Shown one piece after another: positions 26,273 through 35,583 of a stretch of 64,000 nt of DNA (its first letter is position 1; each line of letters begins with the position of its first letter). The notes under the pieces were generated by a model that ran no database searches, had not been told where the DNA came from, and saw nothing but the letters and a program-made list of their open reading frames with translations. The stretch comes from Candidatus Saccharibacteria bacterium CG2_30_41_52. GTDB taxonomy: Bacteria; Patescibacteriota; Saccharimonadia; Saccharimonadales; Saccharimonadaceae. The stretch spans positions 62,001-126,000 of the forward strand of contig MNZN01000008.1 of assembly GCA_001873625.1 (NCBI GenBank), in the 5' to 3' direction. The translations under genes were made by a program, and so were the position numbers.

Positions 26273-27784
26273 ATGGCGACATTAAAAGATTTCCGCGACG
26301 AGCGATTACGAAAACTAAAAGAATTACGTGATTTAGGTATAAATCCATATCCTGCTGATTCACATCGAACACACAAGGCAAATGAGATTATTTCGGGATT
26401 TAATGGTTTAGAGGGACAAGTTGTAACCATTTCGGGCCGTATCGTTGGGATTCGAAAATTTGGCAAACTGGCATTTATTGTTGTTAAAGATTTTAGCGGT
26501 CAAATCCAGTTTTTTATGCGTTCCGATATTGTTGCGGGCCTTGATATTACAAATAACCAGATTGGAATTGCTGAATTACCATTATTGGACATAGGCGATT
26601 TCGTAGAGGGCACGGGTAAAGTTATAAAAAGCCAAACTGGTGAGATTTCAATCGAAGTTACTAATTTGCGGTTACTAACTAAAACTTTGCGCCCAATGCC
26701 AAGTGCTACCGAAGGTTTTACAAACAAAGAAGAGCGCATGCGTCGTCGTTATGTTGATATGAACGTCAATCAAGACGTCCGCGATCGATTTGTCCGACGT
26801 AGCAAGTTTTGGCAAGCAACTCGTGACTTTTTGAACCAACACGAATTTATTGAAGTGAACGTCCCGGTATTGGAACATACGACTGGTGGGGCTGATGCAA
26901 ACCCATTCGTAACTCATATGGACGCGCTTGACCAAGATTTTTATCTACGAATTAGTCATGAACTACCGTTGAAACGTTTAATCGGCGCTGGATACGAAAA
27001 AGTATACGACGTTGGTCCTCGTTTTAGGAACGAAAATTACAGTGACGAACATTTACCAGAGCATATTGCTATGGAATGGTATTGGGCATACGCCGACTGG
27101 CAAGATGGCATGAAATTTATGGAAGAAATGTACCGATTTGTCATCGAGAAAACTTTTGGTAAATTACAATTTGAATTAGACGGCAAACGTGTAGATATGG
27201 GCGCAGCTTGGGAAATTTGGGACTACGCAACGGTTATCAAAGACAGATACAATATCGACGTTTATAACAGTTCGTTAGAAGAAGTAAAACAAGCGTTGAT
27301 TGATAATAAATTAGAAGTCCAACAGACCGAAAATCGTGCTCGTGGTATCGATAAATTATGGAAGAATATCCGCAAGGATGTTACGGGTCCGGTTTGGTTA
27401 ATTAATACGCCAAAATTCATTAGTCCTTTGGCTAAAAGTAACCCAGGTAGCGAAGATTCAGTTCAAAGATTTCAGGCTGTTATTGCCGGGTCAGAACAGT
27501 GTAATGGATTCTCAGAACTTAATGATCCAATTGATCAGCTAAACCGATTTGTCGAACAACAAGGTATGCGCGAAGCAGGTGACGATGAAGCAATGATGCT
27601 TGATATTGATTTTGTTGAAATGTTGGAATACGGTATGCCGCCAGCTTGCGGATTGGGCTACAGTGAACGTGTATTTTGGATTTTTGAAGGCGTTACGGCT
27701 CGTGAGGGTGTACCTTTCCCTCAATTACGTGCCGAAATCGACAGTAGTACTCGCGAAATTTATTCCGATATCAAACTTGGTTAA
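26273..27784 (+). CDS. lysS: Lysyl-tRNA synthetase, class II
   Basis: 503 aa. An N-terminal OB fold (GQVVTISGRIVGIRKFGKLAF) and the class II core with motif 2 (FRNENYSDEHLPEH) and motif 3 (GLGYSERVFWIFEG) are present. Motif 3 departs a little from GLGxGxDR in ending SERVFW. Transcribed alone between greA and the ABC genes; the transcript is probably leaderless. Confidence 0.93.
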   Translation: MATLKDFRDERLRKLKELRDLGINPYPADSHRTHKANEIISGFNGLEGQVVTISGRIVGIRKFGKLAFIVVKDFSGQIQFFMRSDIVAGLDITNNQIGIAELPLLDIGDFVEGTGKVIKSQTGEISIEVTNLRLLTKTLRPMPSATEGFTNKEERMRRRYVDMNVNQDVRDRFVRRSKFWQATRDFLNQHEFIEVNVPVLEHTTGGADANPFVTHMDALDQDFYLRISHELPLKRLIGAGYEKVYDVGPRFRNENYSDEHLPEHIAMEWYWAYADWQDGMKFMEEMYRFVIEKTFGKLQFELDGKRVDMGAAWEIWDYATVIKDRYNIDVYNSSLEEVKQALIDNKLEVQQTENRARGIDKLWKNIRKDVTGPVWLINTPKFISPLAKSNPGSEDSVQRFQAVIAGSEQCNGFSELNDPIDQLNRFVEQQGMREAGDDEAMMLDIDFVEMLEYGMPPACGLGYSERVFWIFEGVTAREGVPFPQLRAEIDSSTREIYSDIKLG

Positions 27785-27856
27785 TTTAGACTAATTTGTC
27801 ATACAAATCATACTTCACTATATACGCGGGGTTAAGTATTAGGTTATTATAGATAT

Positions 27857-28537
27857 ATGATTGAGGTAAAAAATATATCCAAAACGTATGGTAAAAAAGA
27901 TAATGTTTTCAAAGCATTAACTGATATTAGCTTTTCTATTCCCGACGGAGCAAGTGTCGCAATTTTAGGTAAATCAGGCAGTGGCAAGTCAACTTTGATG
28001 CACGCTATGAGCGGACTCGATAGACCTGAAACTGGTGAAATTATTATTGATGGAAAAAACATACTGACTTTGAAACAAAAGGAAGTTGATAAGTTTCGTT
28101 CAAGCAAAATGAGTTTTATTTTTCAAAGTTTTTTTGTTCAAGCTAATGAAAGTTGTTATGACAATGTTAGTCTACCGCTTGAAATTGCAAATTTATCTGC
28201 CAGAACTCGTCGTAAAAAAATCGAGGCAGCTTTAGAAGCCGTAGAATTAATAGATAAAATGAAATCAAGGGCGCGAGAGTTGTCTGGTGGCCAAAAACAA
28301 AGGTTGGCAGTTGCGCGTGCAATCGTAAATAGCCCTAAAATTTTATTTGCAGATGAGCCAACTGGTAATCTAGATAGCGTTACTGGTGAAGTCGTTGAAA
28401 ATTTGTTGTTTGATTACAATAAGAAAAATGGAGTTACATTAATTATTGTTACTCATGATGCAGATTTGGCAAAACGATGTGACATACAAATCAATATTAA
28501 AGACGGCAATATTGAATCGATAAAAAGGAATAAATAA
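27857..28537 (+). CDS. ABC transporter ATPase, MacB/LolD type
   Basis: 226 aa. Walker A GKSGSGKST, Q-loop IFQSFF, signature LSGGQKQRLAVARA, Walker B ILFADEPTGNLD and the H-loop THD are all intact. A TATTAT box ends 6 nt before the ATG, so a leaderless start is likely. Paired with the permease gene, overlapping by 1 nt. Such pairs export peptides, lipoproteins or drugs; the substrate is unknown. Confidence 0.93.
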   Translation: MIEVKNISKTYGKKDNVFKALTDISFSIPDGASVAILGKSGSGKSTLMHAMSGLDRPETGEIIIDGKNILTLKQKEVDKFRSSKMSFIFQSFFVQANESCYDNVSLPLEIANLSARTRRKKIEAALEAVELIDKMKSRARELSGGQKQRLAVARAIVNSPKILFADEPTGNLDSVTGEVVENLLFDYNKKNGVTLIIVTHDADLAKRCDIQINIKDGNIESIKRNK

Positions 28538-29814
28538 TGAAAATTCGAGATATAACGATTCGAGCCGGACGTAGTTTAAAACAGGCCAAAGCTAGAACAT
28601 TACTGACGAGTTTTGCAATTGGCGTAGGAGCGTTTACTATTACATTATCACTGGCAGCTGGTGTTGGTGGAAGGGCCTATACAGATCAAATCGTTAGTGC
28701 AAATACCAACGTTAATGAACTTAGTGTTACAAAAGCCCAGCCAACTAAACAAAAAGGTCCGCAAAAATATTCTAGTTCTACTTCGAATATATCCAATCCG
28801 CTTTTTTCAGCAGAACCTTTGACTGAAAGTGACATTGCTGTAATTCAAAAAGTAGATAATGTTGTTTCGGTTTCGCCAAACTACAATCCGCAAATAAAAT
28901 ATATTACACGTGCTGGTCAGGACAAGTATGTCGCGTCCATTAGTACTTTTAGCAAAAGCGTAACTTTGAAATATGCTGCCGGTTCAACCAGTGGCGATTT
29001 ATCTGACAATCAAATAATCTTGACAGAACAATATGTAACGGCTCTAGGATTTGCCGACAACCAAGATGTAATTGGTAAAACAGTTGAAATTGTTGCCGAC
29101 AAATTATCAGCTCCAATATTAAATCCCGAGACCAAAACTTTTACTTATATGGTTGTGGCAGTAAGCAGTAAATCAGGTTTGGCTTTCCGCGCCCAAAGCT
29201 CGCTACTAGTTTCGAACAGTTCAGCAAAAAATCTTTACGATTACATAAATTTCGGAACACGAGGCTACGGTAAATTTATAGTAGCTGCTGTTCAAGTGAA
29301 CGGTGAAGATAAAGCTCAGTCAGTTAAGGATGAGCTAAAAGCAAAGGGCTACGATGCTCAAACTGCAGCCGATGTTTTAGGTGTAATTAATACGTTTATT
29401 AATGTACTACAGGGAATATTGTTAGGATTTGGTGCTCTGGCGATCCTGACGTCGGTATTTGGAATTATAAACACGCAGTACATCAGCGTACTTGAACGAA
29501 CTCAGCAAATTGGGTTAATGAAAGCGCTAGGCATGAGTCGTCGCGATGTCGGTAGACTATTTAAATTAGAAGCTGCTTGGATTGGTTTTTTGGGCGGAGC
29601 AATCGGCAGTGGACTTGCTGTCATTAGTGGAACGATTGCCAACCCACTTATTAGCAAAGCGCTTGATCTTGGTGACATTAGTCTAATTGTGTTTACTCCG
29701 ATTAATTTGATTATCGTAGTTATTGGTTTGATAGTGGTGTCGATAATGTCTGGTATACTACCAGCCCGCAAAGCAGCAAAACTTGATCCGATTGAAGCAT
29801 TGCGCACCGAATAA
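28537..29814 (+). CDS. ABC transporter permease, MacB/FtsX type
   Basis: 425 aa. One N-terminal transmembrane helix (about 22-45), a large extracytoplasmic domain of about 220 residues, then three C-terminal helices with the FtsX-like core (ERTQQIGLMKALGMSRRDVGRLF) and the end ILPARKAAKLDPIEALR, which is characteristic of this family. Translationally coupled to the ATPase gene behind AAAAGGA. Confidence 0.92.
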   Translation: MKIRDITIRAGRSLKQAKARTLLTSFAIGVGAFTITLSLAAGVGGRAYTDQIVSANTNVNELSVTKAQPTKQKGPQKYSSSTSNISNPLFSAEPLTESDIAVIQKVDNVVSVSPNYNPQIKYITRAGQDKYVASISTFSKSVTLKYAAGSTSGDLSDNQIILTEQYVTALGFADNQDVIGKTVEIVADKLSAPILNPETKTFTYMVVAVSSKSGLAFRAQSSLLVSNSSAKNLYDYINFGTRGYGKFIVAAVQVNGEDKAQSVKDELKAKGYDAQTAADVLGVINTFINVLQGILLGFGALAILTSVFGIINTQYISVLERTQQIGLMKALGMSRRDVGRLFKLEAAWIGFLGGAIGSGLAVISGTIANPLISKALDLGDISLIVFTPINLIIVVIGLIVVSIMSGILPARKAAKLDPIEALRTE

Positions 29815-29818
29815 TTTC

Positions 29819-29847
29819 TTGGTCAACAGATAAAAATCTGATACAAT
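29819..29847 (+). promoter_or_regulatory. Promoter of serS
   Basis: TTGGTC, 17-nt spacer, TACAAT ending 7 nt before the serS ATG. Predicts a leaderless transcript. Confidence 0.75.
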
Positions 29848-29854
29848 AAACAGC

Positions 29855-31153
29855 ATGTTAGATATTAGATTTATCCGCGAAAATTCAGAGGCAGTTCAAA
29901 TCAATGCTAAAAATAAAGGTTATGATGTAGACGTTACATCACTTTTACAGCTTGATTCATCCCGCCGAGAGTTGCAAACTCAAATTGATGATTTGCGCGC
30001 TAAACGTAATGATATTGTTGCCCAGACCAAAGGTGGACGACCAACTGATGAATTAATTGCGCAAGGTAAGGCAATTAAAGATCAATTGTTTGGTGTTGAA
30101 GAAAAATTCAAAGAAGTTGATGTTAATTTTATGACTCTTTTGAAAAAAGTGCCAAACATGGCGTTAGCTAGTGTGTCTGTTGGCTCAACCGAAGATGAAA
30201 ACGTAGTCACCAAGACGGTGGGTAGTCCAAAACAATTCGGCTTCAAGCCTCGTAATCATGCTGACATTGCAATTGAGCGCGGTTGGATTGATAAAGAACG
30301 CGCTGCTAAGGTTGTTGGCAGTCGATTCGCTTATATCAAGGGCGATTTAGTAAAACTACAAATGTCTATAGTTCAATTCGTCATCAATACTTTGAGTGAT
30401 GAAGAAAAAATAGCCGAAATCGCAAAAAATGCCGGTTTGGATGTTTCGACCAAACCATTAACTCCAATTTTGCCGCCCTTGATGATTAGAACCGATATGT
30501 ATGATTCTATGGATCGTTTGGAGCCTCGTGATGAGCGATATAAGATAGAAGGTGATGATTTATGGTTGCAGGGAAGTGCCGAGCATGTGCTGGGCAGTAT
30601 GCATGCCGATGAAATTTTCAATGAATCTGATTTGCCACTTCGATATTTGGGATATGCAACCAGTTTTCGACGTGAAGCTGGAACGTACGGCAAAGATATG
30701 GAAGGCATTTTTCGAATGCACCAATTCGATAAATTAGAAATGGAAAGTTTCACTACAGCTGATGATGGCCACAAAGAACATTTGTTATTCGTTGCTATCC
30801 AAGAATATTTGTTGACGCAATTAGGCTTGCCATATCGCGTGTTAGAAAAATGTACTTTTGATATTGGCAAACCAAATGCATGCGGCGTAGATATGGAGAC
30901 ATGGTTGCCAGGACAGGACAAGTATCGCGAAACTCACACGGCTGATTATATGACCGATTATCAAGCGCGCCGTTTGAATACTCGTGTCCGCCGTGAATCT
31001 GGTAATTTAGAATTAATACACACGAATGATGCTACGGCATTTGCTGTTGGACGAATCATGATTGCTATTATCGAAAATGGTCAAACAGTTGATGGAAAAG
31101 TAAACGTTCCAGGCGCTTTGCAGCCTTATCTTGGCGGTCGAACGGTGCTATAA
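29855..31153 (+). CDS. serS: Seryl-tRNA synthetase
   Basis: 432 aa. The N-terminal tRNA-binding coiled coil (about 25-110) is followed by the class II catalytic core: motif 2 near SFRREAGTYGKDMEGIFRMHQF and a motif 3 region ending AFAVGRIMIAIIENGQ. Starts MLDIRFIRENSEAVQ, the typical SerRS opening. Ends in a small hairpin that overlaps the promoter region of hpf. Confidence 0.97.
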   Translation: MLDIRFIRENSEAVQINAKNKGYDVDVTSLLQLDSSRRELQTQIDDLRAKRNDIVAQTKGGRPTDELIAQGKAIKDQLFGVEEKFKEVDVNFMTLLKKVPNMALASVSVGSTEDENVVTKTVGSPKQFGFKPRNHADIAIERGWIDKERAAKVVGSRFAYIKGDLVKLQMSIVQFVINTLSDEEKIAEIAKNAGLDVSTKPLTPILPPLMIRTDMYDSMDRLEPRDERYKIEGDDLWLQGSAEHVLGSMHADEIFNESDLPLRYLGYATSFRREAGTYGKDMEGIFRMHQFDKLEMESFTTADDGHKEHLLFVAIQEYLLTQLGLPYRVLEKCTFDIGKPNACGVDMETWLPGQDKYRETHTADYMTDYQARRLNTRVRRESGNLELIHTNDATAFAVGRIMIAIIENGQTVDGKVNVPGALQPYLGGRTVL

Positions 31154-31192
31154 TTAGAAGTAGCACCAGACCTAAACAAAAAGGAGGGCAGC

Positions 31193-31564
31193 ATGATTAC
31201 ATCAGTCCAAATCGTAGGTATCGCTTATGAAATCGACGAAAATACCCGAAAGTATGTAATAAAAAGGATTGGAAGATTGGATCGTTATCTGCCTAGGCAC
31301 GCTCGCAAGACTGTGTCTGCTGAGGTCAAACTAGAAGAAGTTAACCATAATCATGGTAATAAATATCAAGTCGAAGTTATCTTGAATTTGCCAGGTAAGC
31401 TTGTAACAGCCAAAGATTCAACCAGTAATATTTTAGCCGCAGTTGATATTGTTGAAGCAAAAATTCAAGCGCAATTACGTGACTATAAGCAGTCAGCTAT
31501 TTCACATATTGGCAATCGTGGCGTTATGAGTCGTATTAAACGTAGTTTTCAACGCGAATTATAG
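31193..31564 (+). CDS. hpf: Ribosome hibernation factor, HPF/RaiA type (short form)
   Basis: 123 aa with the beta-alpha-beta-beta-beta-alpha fold of the S30AE family: IVGIAYEIDENTRKYVIKRIGRLDRYLP, then AEVKLEEVNHNHGNKYQVEVIL, then DIVEAKIQAQLRDYK. It lacks the C-terminal dimerisation domain of long HPF. A very strong ribosome site, AAAGGAGGG, precedes the ATG, and TATAAT at about 31148 is a plausible promoter box. Silences ribosomes when growth stops; in the order hpf-secA as in Firmicutes. Confidence 0.92.
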   Translation: MITSVQIVGIAYEIDENTRKYVIKRIGRLDRYLPRHARKTVSAEVKLEEVNHNHGNKYQVEVILNLPGKLVTAKDSTSNILAAVDIVEAKIQAQLRDYKQSAISHIGNRGVMSRIKRSFQREL

Positions 31565-31586
31565 CAATTGGTATCTTGTCTAATCT

Positions 31587-31638
31587 CTCCCGAGGCCTTA
31601 TAGTAAGGTGTAGTATTTCACTTTAGTTTAATAGGGAG
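31587..31638 (+). promoter_or_regulatory. secA leader with possible ribosome-site sequestration
   Basis: CTCCC at the start of the leader is complementary to GGGAG, the ribosome site 13 nt before secA. A small hairpin CCTTA-TAG-TAAGG lies between. The fold is short and its role is a guess. Confidence 0.35.
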
Positions 31639-31650
31639 CGGTTTTTAGCT

Positions 31651-34269
31651 ATGGTAAGCAAACATAATGTTTTGACCAAGATATTCGGCGACCCTCAAGC
31701 ACGTCTTTTGAAGGGTCTGCGAAAAAAGGTTGTTGCAGTTAATGCACTATCTGAAAAATATAAAAAAATGTCCAAAAAGGAATTGAAAGAGCAAACTGAA
31801 GTTCTGAAAAAGAAATTGCAGAAAAAAGGAACGACACTAGACAGTCTATTACCAGACGCATTTGCATTAGTTCGTGAATCAAGCGATCGGGTGTTGGGTA
31901 TGAGGCACTTTGACGTTCAGCTTATTGGCGGTATGGCATTGCACGAAGGAAATGTCGCCGAGATGAAGACTGGTGAAGGTAAAACTTTGGTGGCTACACT
32001 ACCTGTTTATTTGAATGCACTTGAAGGCAAGGGCGTACATGTCGTTACAGTCAACGATTATTTGGCGCAACGTGACGCTAGCTGGATGGGCGGCATCTAT
32101 CACTTCTTGGGTCTAGAAACCGGTGTTATTATTAACGACGCTTCGTTTATTTATGATCCAAATTTCGATAATGAAGCTCATGACGATGCCAGAATGAAAC
32201 ATTTGCGTCCATCAACTCGCAAGGAGGCATATGCAGCTGACATTACATACGGCACAAATAACGAATTTGGATTCGATTATTTGCGCGATAACATGGTCAA
32301 CGAAGTCGATTTGTTGCGCCAACGCGATCTAAATTTTGCGATCGTCGATGAGGTAGATAGTATTTTAATTGATGAGGCTAGGACGCCGCTTATTATTAGT
32401 GCGCCAGCAGCTGAAAACCCTGATAGTTATTATCAATTTGCCAAAATTGCTGCCAAATTAGTTCCTGAAGATTACATTATGGACGAAAAACACCGTACGG
32501 TTGCGTTGAGCGACGAAGGCACCGAAAAAGTCCAAAAAATGTTGGGAATTAAAAATCTATACAGTCCTGATTACGTTCGTTCAATCTATCATATGGACCA
32601 AGCTTTGCGTGCTCAAGCTTTATTCAAACGCGACAAGGATTATGTGGTTACTGCGGACGGTGAAGTTATTATCGTTGATGAATTTACTGGTCGTTTAATG
32701 CAAGGGCGTCGTTACAACGAAGGTCTACACCAGGCAATCGAAGCCAAAGAGGGCGTAGCTGTACTACAAGAGAGTATGACGCTAGCCACTGTTTCATTCC
32801 AGAACTACTTCCGATTATATAAGAAATTGTCAGGTATGACGGGTACGGCATATACCGAAGCCGAAGAATTCCAGCAAATTTACAGTTTGGATGTAATTCA
32901 GATTCCGTCTAATCGTCAAATTGCACGTCTTGACCGACAAGATTTAATATTCAAGACCGAAAAAGCAAAACTTAAAGCCGTTGCAGCTGCAATTGCTGAA
33001 TATCATGCTATTGGTCGACCAGTTTTAGTTGGATCAGCATCGATTGCAAAAAATGAGTTGATTGCATCATGGTTGGATAAATCAGGTGTTCCATATGAAC
33101 TTTTGAACGCCAAAAATAACGAGCGTGAAGCTGCGATTATTGAAAAAGCCGGCCAAAAAGGTTCAATTACACTAGCAACCAACATCGCTGGTCGTGGTAC
33201 TGACATCAAACTAGGTGAGGGAGTTGTCGAACTTGGTGGATTAATGGTTATTGGTTCTGAACGACACGAATCACGCCGAATTGACAATCAGCTACGTGGA
33301 CGCGGTGGACGACAAGGCGATCCAGGCGAGACTCAATTCTACGTTTCTACCGAAGACGATTTGATGCGTATTTTCCAGGGCGAGCGAATCGCAAGTTTGA
33401 TGGACAGATTAGGAATTGACGAAGATACTCCAATTCAAAACAAAGCCGTATCAAAAACTTTGGAATCTGCTCAAAAACGCGTTGAAGGATTCAACTTTGA
33501 CACTCGAAAAAACGTTGTTCAGTACGATAACGTTATCAACCGACACCGTCGAGTTGTATATACTATCCGCCGCAAGATTTTGGAAGGTGATGATATTAAG
33601 CCTGAAATGGAAAATCTGTTAGTTTCAAAACTACGTGAGTTGACTTTATTGCCGGCTAAAAATAACAAAAACTTTGCTGAAAACTTCGAAACAATATTCC
33701 CATTAACCGAAAATAAGCTCAAAGTTATTGGTGATGAAAAGAATGATAAAGCTAGATTTGAAGTAGCACGCCGGGAAGTTGACAAGCTATACAAAGACAA
33801 AGAAACTGAACTTGATGCAGAGGTTATGCGTAAAGTTGAACGGGAAGTTTATTTACAAGTGCTTGATACTTTGTGGATGCAACACCTTGAAAACATGCAA
33901 CATTTGCGTGAAGGTATTCACTGGCGCAGTGTTGGTCAACGCGATCCATTAGTAGAATATCGTAGTGAATCCCAGAAACTATTTGATAGTTTGCAGGCGA
34001 CTTTGCGTGACGAAGTGTTGCGTGCTGTTATGCATGTTCGCAAAACTGACGTTATTTCTCAGACAGAAGAAGATTACCAGACTGAACTAACTCGTTTAGC
34101 TGCAAATGCAGTTGAAAAAGGGGTAAATGAAGTCACTGATGGCGAAATGAATCGCGATCAAGATTTTAAGGTTAAAAAAGTAAGTGTAGCACATGTTTCG
34201 AATAAGAAAAAAAATGAATCACGTAAGAAAAAGAAATCAGAGCGCCAAAATCGCAAACGACGCAAATAA
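31651..34269 (+). CDS. secA: Preprotein translocase ATPase SecA
   Basis: Motor that pushes unfolded proteins through SecYEG. 872 aa. DEAD-motor Walker A EMKTGEGKT, TYGTNNEFGFDYLRDN, Walker B VDEVDSILIDEA, the cross-linking domain, and NBD2 with TNIAGRGTDIKL and the GRGGRQGDPG arginine finger. The C-terminal tail is a run of K and R rather than the zinc-binding CxCxSGxx(C/H)C linker, so SecB-type interaction is not expected. Confidence 0.97.
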   Translation: MVSKHNVLTKIFGDPQARLLKGLRKKVVAVNALSEKYKKMSKKELKEQTEVLKKKLQKKGTTLDSLLPDAFALVRESSDRVLGMRHFDVQLIGGMALHEGNVAEMKTGEGKTLVATLPVYLNALEGKGVHVVTVNDYLAQRDASWMGGIYHFLGLETGVIINDASFIYDPNFDNEAHDDARMKHLRPSTRKEAYAADITYGTNNEFGFDYLRDNMVNEVDLLRQRDLNFAIVDEVDSILIDEARTPLIISAPAAENPDSYYQFAKIAAKLVPEDYIMDEKHRTVALSDEGTEKVQKMLGIKNLYSPDYVRSIYHMDQALRAQALFKRDKDYVVTADGEVIIVDEFTGRLMQGRRYNEGLHQAIEAKEGVAVLQESMTLATVSFQNYFRLYKKLSGMTGTAYTEAEEFQQIYSLDVIQIPSNRQIARLDRQDLIFKTEKAKLKAVAAAIAEYHAIGRPVLVGSASIAKNELIASWLDKSGVPYELLNAKNNEREAAIIEKAGQKGSITLATNIAGRGTDIKLGEGVVELGGLMVIGSERHESRRIDNQLRGRGGRQGDPGETQFYVSTEDDLMRIFQGERIASLMDRLGIDEDTPIQNKAVSKTLESAQKRVEGFNFDTRKNVVQYDNVINRHRRVVYTIRRKILEGDDIKPEMENLLVSKLRELTLLPAKNNKNFAENFETIFPLTENKLKVIGDEKNDKARFEVARREVDKLYKDKETELDAEVMRKVEREVYLQVLDTLWMQHLENMQHLREGIHWRSVGQRDPLVEYRSESQKLFDSLQATLRDEVLRAVMHVRKTDVISQTEEDYQTELTRLAANAVEKGVNEVTDGEMNRDQDFKVKKVSVAHVSNKKKNESRKKKKSERQNRKRRK

Positions 34270-34293
34270 TTGGTGGGCAGAAAAAAATAATAT

Positions 34294-35580
34294 ATGAAAC
34301 ATACCGTCAAAGAAATAAAACTGAAAAATGGGGCACGTGGATTACTTATTGATGTTCCTGGTGCTACTACGATGAGTATGCAGTTTCAGTTCCGTGCAGG
34401 GAACCGATACGTTAAATCTAAAGACATCGAACAAGTTGCACACATCATGGAACATATGGCTTTTGGTGCTAATGCACGTTTTAAAAGCGAGCATGAATTC
34501 GAATTTGAATTTACTAAAAACGGTGCTTATCGTAATGCTTATACTAGCGATCTTTCGATGGTATACGAAGCTGATTGTGCTGATTTTGAGTGGGATAGAA
34601 TTCTTGATTTACAAAGACTATCAATTTGTCAGCCCAAGTTTAATGAATCTGAATTAAATGCTGAAAAAGGTAACGTTAGAAGCGAGCTGACAAACTATCT
34701 AAATGACCATCATCGTATTTTGTGGCCACGCGTTCAACAATTATTAGGTGAAGACGTATTGACGTATCGTCAATCGTTGCCGACAATTGGCAATGTAACG
34801 ATTACAGACGTGCGCGAACATCACAAACGTACGCATACGACTCAGAACATGCGTTTCGTTATTGCGGGCAAGCTAAAGGGTCGTAAATCAGAAATAAAAC
34901 GACAAATGGAAGCTTTTGATTTACCACAAGGAACTCGTTTTGTAGTTCCGCATGATACATTAACCAAAGCTGGACCAAGTATGATTCGTCGCAAAGATGC
35001 TACGAACCTAACGTTTGGTTTATTTATGGCAATCCCACGCGAACTTAGTGACGAAGAATTAGATGCTATGCATTATCTGAACCATATTTTGACTGGTACG
35101 ATGCACTCTCGTATTTTTGGCGCAGCACGACAAAAAGGCTTGGCTTATAACGTCAATGCGTATACTGGTACTGGATTTTACGATAGTGGTTGGGACATTA
35201 CTGGACAAGTTAATCATGAAGCAGCCAGTGAGTTGTTTGATATTATAACCCGCGAACTTCGTAATGTACTTGAGGGTAATATAAATGAAAAAGAAGTAGA
35301 AGCGGCTAAGTCATTTGCACTTGGACGTTATCAAATGGGAGCTCAGACGGTATCACAGATTAGCGGATTCTATACTGGACGATATTTTGACGATGGATTT
35401 ATCAAAAATTATGAAAAAGTGCCTGACATGATTAAAAACGTCACCGTTGAGCGTATGGTTAATACGGCACGCGGGTTTATTAATGAAGATATTTGGGTTT
35501 TAGCGGCCGTCAGTAACGGTGAAAAGCAAGAGCTTGTCGAATTGAACGACAAAGTAGCGACACTATTTAACAAGGAGTAA
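34294..35580 (+). CDS. M16-family zinc peptidase, first copy
   Basis: 428 aa. The inverted zinc motif HIMEH (about 50-54) and the third ligand region ENAEKGNVRSEL-like segment are present, followed by a second LuxS/MPP-like domain (LNHILTGTMHSRIFGAARQKGLAYNVNAY). M16B enzymes act as pairs in which one member keeps the zinc site. No signal peptide, so it acts in the cytoplasm. The second copy starts 3 nt downstream. Confidence 0.9.
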   Translation: MKHTVKEIKLKNGARGLLIDVPGATTMSMQFQFRAGNRYVKSKDIEQVAHIMEHMAFGANARFKSEHEFEFEFTKNGAYRNAYTSDLSMVYEADCADFEWDRILDLQRLSICQPKFNESELNAEKGNVRSELTNYLNDHHRILWPRVQQLLGEDVLTYRQSLPTIGNVTITDVREHHKRTHTTQNMRFVIAGKLKGRKSEIKRQMEAFDLPQGTRFVVPHDTLTKAGPSMIRRKDATNLTFGLFMAIPRELSDEELDAMHYLNHILTGTMHSRIFGAARQKGLAYNVNAYTGTGFYDSGWDITGQVNHEAASELFDIITRELRNVLEGNINEKEVEAAKSFALGRYQMGAQTVSQISGFYTGRYFDDGFIKNYEKVPDMIKNVTVERMVNTARGFINEDIWVLAAVSNGEKQELVELNDKVATLFNKE

Positions 35581-35583
35581 TCA

